A DNA stretch of 12,603 nt from positions 1-12,603 of the forward strand of contig JAJYVM010000065.1 of assembly GCA_021792015.1 (NCBI GenBank), written 5' to 3'. Source of the stretch: Bacillota bacterium. GTDB taxonomy: Bacteria; Bacillota; Sulfobacillia; RBS10-35; JAJYVM01. This document shows, in pieces, positions 7,137 through 12,603 of the stretch (the first letter of the stretch is position 1; each line of letters begins with the position of its first letter). A program made the position numbers and the translations under genes. The notes below the pieces were generated by a model. It searched no databases. It saw only the letters and a program-made list of their open reading frames with translations, and was not told the DNA's origin.

Positions 7137-8102
7137 ATGGACCTGCGCCGGAAAGGCGCGCTGGGAGCCCTGGCGCTGGCGGCTGCCGTCGCAGTGGCGG
7201 CCCAGCCGGCGATGGCGGCGACGGTGTTCCGCGATGCGGGCGGGTGGGTGGCCAAGGATGTGGCCGTGCTGGCCGCGGCCCATGTGGTGACGGGCTTTCC
7301 GAACGGCGACTTCCATCCGAACTGGCCCGTGACGCGGGCCGAGATGGTGGTCATGATCTACCGCGCCACCCATGCGGGCCGGGATGCCCCCGCGCCGGCG
7401 ACGCCGCCCTATGCGGACGTGCCGGTCTCGAGCTGGTACGCCGGCGACGTCACGGCGGCCCGCGCGGGCGGCTGGCTGCCCTTCGTGGCCGGCACAACCC
7501 TGCTGCCGAACCAGCCGGTGACCCGCGAGGAGGCGGTGACCATCCTGGCCACGGCCCTGCAGCTGCCGCCGGCATCCGGGGACCTGGGCCAGTTCAGCGA
7601 CGCCGGCGCTGTCGCCCCGTGGGCCCTGCCGGCCATGGAGGCCGCGGTCAAGGCCGGGTATGTCCACGGTTACCCGGACGGCACCCTCCGGCCCGCCATG
7701 CCCATCGACCGGGCGGAGGCGGCGGCGCTGCTGGCGCCGACCACCGAGGCCGGGCTGGTCGACGCGGGCGGGCACCTGTTCCATATCACCGGGACCCTGA
7801 CCATGCTGGCCACGGCGTACAACAGCGGCGAGCCGGGCATGGGCGACACGACGGCCACCGGCACGCTGGCGCGGGTTGGCGAGGTCGCCGTGGATCCGTC
7901 CGTGATCCCGCTCGGATCCTGGCTCTGGGTGCAGGGGTACACCAGCTCCGGCCTGCCGGCCGGGGGCATCTTGGAGCACGCCGAGGACACCGGCAGCGCC
8001 ATCGTGGGCCACCGCATCGACCTCTACGTCTCCACGCTGGCCGCGGCCGACAGCTTCGGCGAGCAGGAGGTCACGGTCAAGCTACTGACGACGGTGCGGT
8101 GA
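7137..8102 (+). CDS. exported S-layer-homology protein with C-terminal 3D domain
   Basis: This 321-residue protein opens with a signal peptide: basic MDLRRK, a hydrophobic Ala/Leu stretch, and a probable cut after AMA near residue 28. Three SLH repeats follow (about 30-75, 91-140 and 152-200). Each has the F/Y-x-D start, and the G-F/Y-P-x-G-x-F/L and R-A/E-E-A signatures are visible. SLH repeats anchor proteins to pyruvylated secondary cell-wall polymers. Residues 220-318 form a 3D domain, named for its three aspartates, visible as VAVDP (D253), AEDTG (D284) and IDLYV (D295). This is the double-psi barrel found in RpfB/YocH/MltA-related murein-processing enzymes. The likely role is cell-wall turnover at the surface. 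The start has a G-rich ribosome-binding stretch six bases upstream. Its stop overlaps the glycosyltransferase start (GTGA), so the two are translationally coupled. Confidence 0.9.
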   Translation: MDLRRKGALGALALAAAVAVAAQPAMAATVFRDAGGWVAKDVAVLAAAHVVTGFPNGDFHPNWPVTRAEMVVMIYRATHAGRDAPAPATPPYADVPVSSWYAGDVTAARAGGWLPFVAGTTLLPNQPVTREEAVTILATALQLPPASGDLGQFSDAGAVAPWALPAMEAAVKAGYVHGYPDGTLRPAMPIDRAEAAALLAPTTEAGLVDAGGHLFHITGTLTMLATAYNSGEPGMGDTTATGTLARVGEVAVDPSVIPLGSWLWVQGYTSSGLPAGGILEHAEDTGSAIVGHRIDLYVSTLAAADSFGEQEVTVKLLTTVR

Positions 8103-9229
8103 CGGCACTCGCCCTCGTCCTGCTCGTGCTCTGGGGATCTGCGCTGGCGGCCGGCGCTGCCGGCCGCCGCAGCTTCCTATGGCTTCGCCGCGCGCCGCCT
8201 GCCGTGGGCCGGCTCCCCTCCCTCAGCGTCGTCCTCGCCGCTCGCGACGAGGCCGCCGGCGTAGGGGAGTGCATCCGCTCGCTGCTCGGCAGCCGCCACC
8301 CGGACTTCGAGGTGGTGGCCGTCGACGACCGCAGCCGCGACGGCACGGGCGCCATCCTGGACGAGGCCGCCGCGCGGGATCCCCGGCTGCGGGTCCTGCA
8401 CGTGGACGAGCTTCCGGCGGGATGGCTCGGCAAGAACCACGCCCTGTGGCGCGGTGCGGCCACGGCGCGCGGGCAGTGGCTGCTCTTCACCGACGCGGAC
8501 GTCGTGTTCGCACCGGAGGCCGTGGCGCGGGGTGAGGCATGGGCCATCGCCTCCGGCGCCGCGCACCTGACGGCGCCCCCCGAGCTGGTCGGCGGCGGCT
8601 GGTGGCTGCGCGCCGTGCAGGGGGCCTTCACGACCTTCCTCACGAGCGCGATGCGCGTGGGACGGGTGGCCTCGCCCAGAAGCAGCGCCTACTTCGGGGT
8701 CGGCGCCTTCAACCTCGTGCGGGCGGATGCCTACCGGGCCATCGGCACCCACCGCGCCATCGCCCTGCAGGCGGCCGACGACCTGATGCTGGGACGCGCC
8801 CTCAAGCGCGCGGGCTTTGCCTCGGTGGTTGCGCTGGGCAAGGGCATGATCTCCGTCCCCTGGTACGGAAGCGTCCGCGAGATGGCCGGCGGCATCGAAA
8901 AGGCCGCCCTGGCGGCAGTTGGCTACCGCCCGTGGCTGGGCGCCGTGGCGGGCCTCGGCGTGCTGGCCGCGTTCGAGGGTCCCTTCTGGCTGGCCCTCGC
9001 CGCCTCAGGGGAGCCCGCCCGGGCCCTCGGCGCCGCCGCCGTGCTCCTCGCCCTGGCCCTCTATGTTGGCGTCAATCTGGACTCCGGCGTCCCGGCGTGG
9101 ACGGCGCTGCTGCTGCCGGTCTCGGCCGCCGTCCTGGTGGGGATGTACCTGCGCGCCGTCATCCTGACGGCCATCCGCGGCGAGATCCGCTGGCGCGACC
9201 GCGCCTACCGCATCCGCGACCTGCGGTGA
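8099..9229 (+). CDS. membrane family-2 glycosyltransferase (HpnB/CrtQ-like)
   Basis: The GTG at 8099 overlaps the upstream stop as GTGA, giving 376 residues; the frame is open much further upstream only as a shadow. An N-terminal membrane helix (about 3-20) precedes a GT-A catalytic domain: SVVLAARDEA (43-52), VVAVDDRSRDGT (72-83), the metal-binding DxD as FTDAD (130-134), and the acidic acceptor-side motif in QAADDLMLGRALKRAG (224-239). Two or three C-terminal hydrophobic helices (about 280-355) follow, then the basic IRWRDRAYRIRDLR tail. The architecture matches the hopanoid-associated HpnB and carotenoid CrtQ glycosyltransferases, which act on lipid or polymer acceptors at the inner face of the membrane. 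No hopanoid or carotenoid genes are present nearby. Coupling to an SLH protein points instead to an envelope glycan or glycolipid (inference). Confidence 0.85.
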   Translation: MTALALVLLVLWGSALAAGAAGRRSFLWLRRAPPAVGRLPSLSVVLAARDEAAGVGECIRSLLGSRHPDFEVVAVDDRSRDGTGAILDEAAARDPRLRVLHVDELPAGWLGKNHALWRGAATARGQWLLFTDADVVFAPEAVARGEAWAIASGAAHLTAPPELVGGGWWLRAVQGAFTTFLTSAMRVGRVASPRSSAYFGVGAFNLVRADAYRAIGTHRAIALQAADDLMLGRALKRAGFASVVALGKGMISVPWYGSVREMAGGIEKAALAAVGYRPWLGAVAGLGVLAAFEGPFWLALAASGEPARALGAAAVLLALALYVGVNLDSGVPAWTALLLPVSAAVLVGMYLRAVILTAIRGEIRWRDRAYRIRDLR

Positions 9230-9230
9230 G

Positions 9231-9260
9231 GGACGCCGGCCCGTGACCGGGCAGGCGTCC
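9231..9260. terminator. hairpin between convergent glycosyltransferase and peroxiredoxin genes
   Basis: GGACGCC at 9231-9237 pairs perfectly with GGCGTCC at 9254-9260. Inside, GCCCG pairs with CGGGC around a TGAC loop, with one G/A mismatch between the two stems. The hairpin begins one base after the glycosyltransferase stop and ends 13 bases before the peroxiredoxin stop, so it can serve both strands. There is no T-run on either side, so classic intrinsic termination is uncertain. In such GC-rich genomes U-less hairpins between convergent genes are common. Confidence 0.6.
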
Positions 9261-9273
9261 CCCGCTGTGGGCC

Positions 9274-9699
9274 CTACCCGAGATCCCGGGCCGCGGCAAG
9301 CACGTCGTCCGCGTGGCCGTCGATCTGGACAGGGTCCCAGACCCGCCGCACCGTGCCGCCGCCGTCGATCAGATAGGTGGTGCGCTTGGCGAAGCCGCGG
9401 TCCGAGCGGATGCCGAGCGCGGCGATCGCCTGGCCGCCCGGGTCGGAGAGCAGGGGGAAGTGCAGCCCCTGCTTGGCCTTGAAGGCGGCGTTGTCCGCCT
9501 CCGTGTCGGTGCTTGCCCCCACGACCGCGACGCCCGCCTGCGTGAACGCTTCGAGCGACCGCTCGAAGTCCAGCGCCTCGCGCGTTCAGCCGCCGGTGTC
9601 GGCCTTGGGATAGAAGTAGAGCACGACCGGCCGGTGGCCGAGATTTCCGGCCAGGTCGCCAAGCGGGGCCAGTTGCGGGAAGCTGTCTCCGGCTTGGAT
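9274..9699 (-). CDS. peroxiredoxin (BCP/AhpC-TSA type), probable selenoprotein with in-frame TGA at 9588-9586
   Basis: Read through the TGA, the frame gives a 141-residue peroxiredoxin: VVLYFYPKADTGG, then the TGA codon at residue 38, then TREALDFERSL, GASTDT, FPLLSDPGG and RTTYLID. The TGA sits exactly where the peroxidatic cysteine belongs in the P-x3-T-x2-C active site. The protein has no cysteine at all, including at the usual resolving position five residues later. A GGUC-loop hairpin lies just downstream, so I read TGA as selenocysteine. Peroxiredoxins reduce peroxides in the cytosol using thiols, and selenocysteine versions are known in bacteria (for example PrxU of Eubacterium acidaminophilum). 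No ATG/GTG/TTG is in frame before the active site except a GTG inside it. I chose ATC 9699-9697, seven bases after AGGGAGGG. The gene converges on the glycosyltransferase and diverges from the metallopeptidase. The alternative is a pseudogene with a nonsense mutation. Confidence 0.8.
9540..9588 (-). promoter_or_regulatory. bacterial SECIS-like hairpin following the UGA codon
   Basis: Starting from the UGA at 9588-9586, the minus strand folds 25 bases later into an eight-base-pair perfect stem, CTTCGAGC (9568-9561) with GCTCGAAG (9556-9549). It is closed by the tetraloop GGTC (9560-9557). An outer GCG/CGC pairing (9576-9574 with 9542-9540) can extend it across an internal loop. GGUC is the apical loop of the E. 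coli fdhF SECIS that SelB recognises, and bacterial SECIS loops lie roughly 16-37 bases after UGA. The element is inside the coding region, as in other bacteria. Confidence 0.72.
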
Positions 9700-9722
9700 G
9701 GGCCAACCCTCCCTGGTACCAT
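9694..9722 (+). promoter_or_regulatory. possible promoter giving a leaderless metallopeptidase mRNA
   Basis: TTGGAT at 9694-9699 and TACCAT at 9717-9722 are 17 bases apart, and TGG directly precedes the -10 as an extended element. The expected transcription start is about 9729, the A of the metallopeptidase ATG. This gene has no ribosome-binding site upstream, which fits a leaderless transcript. The hexamers match consensus only partly (three and four of six). Confidence 0.35.
9707..9714 (-). promoter_or_regulatory. ribosome-binding site that fixes the peroxiredoxin start
   Basis: The minus strand reads AGGGAGGG, a strong Shine-Dalgarno match. Seven bases separate it from ATC at 9699-9697, in frame with the peroxiredoxin. 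The nearest stop upstream in frame is at 9747-9745, and only CTG (9735-9733) and this ATC are plausible near-cognate starts between it and the conserved fold. Spacing favours ATC. Confidence 0.5.
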
Positions 9723-9729
9723 CATGCCA
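9721..9729 (-). promoter_or_regulatory. possible extended -10 for the peroxiredoxin
   Basis: The minus strand reads TGGCATGAT, a TGn extension plus CATGAT, resembling the helicase operon element TGGTATGAT. Transcription would begin near 9714, so the leader would be about 15 bases and start with the AGGGAGGG ribosome-binding site. No matching -35 was seen. The element overlaps the proposed -10 of the divergent metallopeptidase promoter. Confidence 0.3.
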
Positions 9730-11210
9730 TGACAGCCGAGCAGCTCAGGGCTTTATTGGATGGCCGCGAGCGCCGCCTGCACGAGGTGCGGGCCGCCCTT
9801 GGGCGCCTTCAGTTCCAGCAGTACGCGGAGAAGCGGCCGCAGCCGGGGATGGCCGAGCTGGAGGCGGAGCAGGCGGCCATCCAGCAGGATCCCGCCGTGG
9901 CGGAGGCCGTGGCCGCCTGGCAGGGCCGCGACCCGGGCGATCCCCTGCTCGGGCGGCGGGTCGAGCTCTGGGCGCGCAGCCTGCGCCGGGCCGCCGTCGA
10001 CGGCAGCCCGGATGTCCTGCGGCTGCGCCGCGAGCTGGCGGACGACGTCGTGTCGGCGCGCTACGACGTCGGCGGCCGCGAGGTGGACCTGGGCGCCGTG
10101 CGCGATGCCCTGCGGAAGGAGCCGGATGCGGAGGCCCGCCGGCGGGCGTGGCTGAGCTACGGGGCCCTGAGCCGGCGCGTGGACGGCCGCCTGCGCGAGT
10201 TGATGCGGCTGCGCAACGCACGGGCGCGGGCCGTGGGCGCCAGCGGCTATGTCGAGCTGGCCCTCGGGCACGCCGGCCTCCTGCGGGACCAGGTGGAGGC
10301 CACCCTCCGCCGGCTGTGCGCGGCCACGGACGGGGCCTTCACGGGTCTTCTGGACGGCCGCCGGGTGGCGCCGTGGGATGTCGGCTACCTGCTCGAGGGG
10401 CAGGCGGCCCCGCCCGCCGGCCGCTTCCCGCGGGCGGAGATGCTGCCGCGCCTTCACGCCTGGGCGCGCCAGCACGGCCTCGACCCCGACAGGAGCGGAA
10501 TCAGCATCCACTTCATCGACATCCCGTACAACGGCCTCTCCATGCCCATCGACCCGCCCCGCGACGTGCGCGTGCTGCTCAACCCGGGCGACGGCCACCT
10601 CTACTACAAGCTGCTCTGGCACGAGTACGGCCACGCCCTGCACGCCACGGGCAACCGCCAGGCCACGGCCGTGCTGCGCCAGGAGCCGCCCGTCTTCAAC
10701 GAGGCCATGGCGGAGAGCCTGGCCTTCTTCACCCTGGAGCCGGACTGGGTGGCGGCCTTCGGCGCGAGCCCGGCGGAGGCGGAGGCCACCATCCGCGCCG
10801 GGCTCGGCGCGTGGCTGCTCTGGCTGCGCACCCGCTCGGCCCACGCCCTGTTCGAGTACGGGGCCTACGACGACCCGGACGGCGACCTCGACGGCGCCTA
10901 CGCGGCGGCCGAGGCGCGCTACCTCGGCTGCGACGAGGATCCGGCGCCGCGATGGGCCGCCAACGCCTGGTTCACCAGCTACCCGGTGTACTGGCAGAAC
11001 TATGTGCTGGGTGACGTGATCGCCGCGCAGATCCACGCCGCCATGCGGGCGCAGGTGGGACCGGTGAACGGCAACCCCGCGGCCATCGCCTTCCTGCGGG
11101 AGCAGTTCTGGGCGCCGGGCGGCTCAGTCGACTGGCAGGTCAAGGTGGAGCGGGCCACGGGCCGGCCGCTTGACGCCGAGGACCTGATCGCGCGGCTTGC
11201 AGCCACTTGA
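9729..11210 (+). CDS. M3-type (oligoendopeptidase-like) zinc metallopeptidase
   Basis: This 493-residue, largely helical protein has the gluzincin site WHEYGHALH, with HEYGH at 298-302 (two zinc histidines and the catalytic glutamate). A probable third zinc ligand is E325 in FNEAMAES, about the distance seen in peptidase family M3. Upstream features RNARARAVGASGYVEL (about 161-176) and PWDVGYLL (about 217-224) also match the M3/M2 fold, whose members cut short peptides in a deep cleft. No signal peptide is visible, so the enzyme is probably cytosolic and recycles oligopeptides. At 493 residues it is shorter than oligoendopeptidase F (about 600). The ATG at 9729 gives the fold from its start. 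There is no Shine-Dalgarno sequence, and a promoter-like element sits directly upstream, so the mRNA may be leaderless. It is divergent from the peroxiredoxin with only 29 bp between the two starts. Confidence 0.85.
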   Translation: MTAEQLRALLDGRERRLHEVRAALGRLQFQQYAEKRPQPGMAELEAEQAAIQQDPAVAEAVAAWQGRDPGDPLLGRRVELWARSLRRAAVDGSPDVLRLRRELADDVVSARYDVGGREVDLGAVRDALRKEPDAEARRRAWLSYGALSRRVDGRLRELMRLRNARARAVGASGYVELALGHAGLLRDQVEATLRRLCAATDGAFTGLLDGRRVAPWDVGYLLEGQAAPPAGRFPRAEMLPRLHAWARQHGLDPDRSGISIHFIDIPYNGLSMPIDPPRDVRVLLNPGDGHLYYKLLWHEYGHALHATGNRQATAVLRQEPPVFNEAMAESLAFFTLEPDWVAAFGASPAEAEATIRAGLGAWLLWLRTRSAHALFEYGAYDDPDGDLDGAYAAAEARYLGCDEDPAPRWAANAWFTSYPVYWQNYVLGDVIAAQIHAAMRAQVGPVNGNPAAIAFLREQFWAPGGSVDWQVKVERATGRPLDAEDLIARLAAT

Positions 11211-11283
11211 TGCAGCCATGCATGCGAATTCGAGTGCGGGCCGGAGGCAGCCACACGGGATATGACCGCCTCGGAGGGTCACC

Positions 11284-12540
11284 ATGTTCACACGCCTGAG
11301 CGTCGAGGGCTTCAAGAGCATCCGATCCGTCGACATTCACCTCAAAAACCCCATGATCCTCATCGGTCCGAATGGCGGAGGTGCAAATCGAACGTCCTGG
11401 ACGCGATCCGGCTACTGCAAGGCATCGGCAATGGTCTGTCTGTAGCCGAAATCCTCGACGGGCGCGGGCCGGACGCAGCGTACCGGCGTTCGGACGGCAT
11501 TCGGGGTGGAGCAGCGGAGGTTCTCTGGCGAGGCCCGGGTCCAGGCGAGGCGGCGGAGACGGCCGGCGTGATGGCGCACATCGACACACCCGCAGGCGAG
11601 GTCGGCTACGGCGTGCGCATCGACCCGGCCCCCGCCAAGAAGCGTGATATCCTTTGAGACCTTGGGCACGCCACCCATTGGATTCGAGACCGTGGAGTCT
11701 TTCGGCGGCTCGTCGAGCCTCGTCGAGCGTCATCGTCAAGCTCTTCGAAGGGCGCAAGGGCCGACCAAAGCAGCTGACCTTCACCAATCTCATCCCGGTG
11801 CTCACCCAGTTGGCACGTGGCTTCCCTGACCCCCTGGGTCCACGCTGCCGAGAAATCTCCGCGATCCTTGCGGACTGTCAGTTTCTCGATCTCCACGTGG
11901 ACCAGTTGCGGCAGTATAGCAATGCGGCCGAACAGCGCCTCGGGGACCATGGTGAGAATTTCGGTGCGGTCGCCACGCGCTTGGGGGACGAGGGCGTGCT
12001 GGCACCGTGGCTTGACGAGCTTTTGCCAACTCCCGTCACGGCCGTGAAGCCCTACAGGACCGACCTTGGCGAGGTCCTGTTCGGAATCGAGCACCCTGGG
12101 GGCATCCACCTCTCGGCACGGAGCCTCTCGGACGGCACGCTGCGCTTTGCGGCGCTCGCCACGGCTCTGCTGGCCGGCGACCGTCCTCGTCTTTTGCTGC
12201 TCGAGGAGATCGAAAACGGCCTCCATCCCGCTCGACTACGCGTGCTTGTCGAATTGCTGCTCGCAACCCAAGGCCAGGGACAGGTCATCGCCACCACCCA
12301 CTCGCCGGCATTCCTCAGCCTCTGGCCGCACGCCCTGCATGATCACATCTTGATTGTCACGCGAGGCGACGACGGAACGACCGTGCTACCCCTATGTTGG
12401 CGACGGAATAGCGCGTCGCGATCGACGGGGGTGTTGCTGACATTGGGTGTCGCCGTCCACAGGGGTGCGTGCCGACTCGCGAAGCCCTGGTTGCCGAGGG
12501 GCGCCGCCGTAGGCTGGTCTCATGCCTGGCGGCCACTTGA
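11284..12540 (+). pseudogene. frameshifted AAA_21/OLD-like ATPase (SMC/ABC-type ATP-binding protein)
   Basis: The gene begins well: GGAGGG (11273-11278) five bases before ATG, then MFTRLSVEGFKSIRSVDI and the P-loop GPNGG. The frame then breaks three times. Two extra bases near 11382-11383 split the Walker A, with KSNVLDAIRLLQ continuing in another frame. One extra base, probably in TTT 11653-11655, comes next. Last is a 10-bp tandem duplication at 11709-11728. The rest is open in one frame: FLDLHVDQLRQYS, the ABC signature LSDGTLR (12125-12145), Walker B LLLLEEIENGLHP (12191-12229) and the H-loop TTHSP (12293-12307). Family members are RecF/SMC-like ATPases, often partners of nucleases or toxins in phage defence. 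The 3' end is uncertain. Homology fades near 12390, and a fragment in a further frame ends at TGA 12538-12540, while the main frame stays open to the window edge. Sequencing error cannot be excluded. Bases 12541-12603 hold nothing I recognise. Confidence 0.7.
11709..11728 (+). repeat. exact 10-bp tandem duplication inside the ATPase gene
   Basis: CTCGTCGAGC occurs twice with no spacer (11709-11718 and 11719-11728). Removing one copy joins the reading frame before it (FETVESFGGSSS) directly to the frame after it (VIVKLFEGRKGRPK) with no stop or loss. The repeat is therefore the cause of this frameshift. Confidence 0.85.
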
Positions 12541-12603
12541 TGGCCGTCAGCCGCCTCCGCACGGTGGCGCCGGAGGCTCGGCGACCAGGGTCGGCACCGG
12601 TGC

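Noticed and set aside
5826..8012. Very long minus-strand open frame continuing the helicase upstream to 8012
   Set aside because: It is antisense to the well-supported aminotransferase and SLH genes; its residues are low-complexity Gly/Arg/His with no domain, as expected from GC-rich codon shadows. The real helicase begins near 5825.
9274..9522. Short peroxiredoxin fragment starting at ATG 9522-9520 (82 residues) as a gene of its own
   Set aside because: The upstream half, including the FYPKADT active-site strand, continues in the same frame through the TGA, so this is only the C-terminal part of the selenoprotein.
9586..9588. TGA as an ordinary nonsense mutation
   Set aside because: It sits precisely at the catalytic cysteine, is followed by a SECIS-like hairpin, and the rest of the gene is intact. 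Kept as the main alternative but judged less likely.
11375..11395. Programmed ribosomal frameshift in the ATPase gene
   Set aside because: No slippery X-XXY-YYZ heptamer is present, and two more unrelated frame breaks occur downstream.
11606..12226. 206-residue minus-strand open frame in the right-end region
   Set aside because: The opposite strand carries the ABC/AAA motifs over the same bases, so this frame is a shadow.
12522..12603. Possible start of a further gene at ATG 12522
   Set aside because: Only 27 codons are visible, the ribosome-binding site is weak and the peptide is unrecognisable; it may be chance overlap with the end of the ATPase pseudogene.
1..12603. tRNA genes, rRNA, CRISPR arrays, insertion-sequence ends or riboswitches
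   Set aside because: No cloverleaf, repeat-spacer pattern, transposase or conserved leader structure was seen on either strand.

Overview
The window is very GC-rich (about 70% or more by eye) and densely coded. An S-layer-homology/3D-domain exported protein, a HelY/Ski2-like helicase and a probable selenocysteine peroxiredoxin together suggest a high-GC, deep-branching Firmicutes lineage of the Symbiobacterium/Thermaerobacter/Limnochorda type. That placement is an inference from gene content and composition only.

Layout. At the left edge (+ strand) lies the 3' part of a PLP-dependent D-serine dehydratase/D-threonine aldolase-like gene. One base later comes an ATP-grasp, D-Ala-D-Ala-ligase-like gene (to 1722). 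A three-gene minus-strand operon (5825 down to 1641) converges on this pair: a Ski2/HelY-like DExH helicase, then a SAM-dependent methyltransferase joined by an ATGA overlap, then an MFS transporter one base further. The MFS 3' end overlaps the ligase-like gene antisense by 82 bp. Divergent from the helicase is a + strand run: a class-V aminotransferase (5931-7097), an SLH+3D cell-envelope protein (7137-8102) and a membrane family-2 glycosyltransferase joined by a GTGA overlap (8099-9229). A strong hairpin at 9231-9260 separates it from a minus-strand peroxiredoxin (9274-9699). A zinc metallopeptidase of the M3 type (9729-11210) diverges from the peroxiredoxin across only 29 bp. The last 1.3 kb (11284 onward) is visibly less GC-rich. 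It holds a broken AAA_21/OLD-like ATPase gene with at least three frame disruptions, one of them an exact 10-bp tandem duplication.

Main point of interest. The peroxiredoxin has an in-frame TGA exactly where the peroxidatic cysteine should be (P-x3-T-x2-TGA). A hairpin with a GGUC apical loop starts just downstream, as expected of a bacterial SECIS element. The protein otherwise has no cysteine. This is best read as a selenoprotein that ordinary gene callers would truncate or call a pseudogene. It and the helicase both lack any ATG/GTG/TTG start in a usable position, although each has a good Shine-Dalgarno sequence in front of an in-frame near-cognate codon (ATC and CTG).

No tRNA, rRNA, CRISPR array, insertion sequence or replication origin was recognised. 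No gene-free stretch exceeds about 200 bases.
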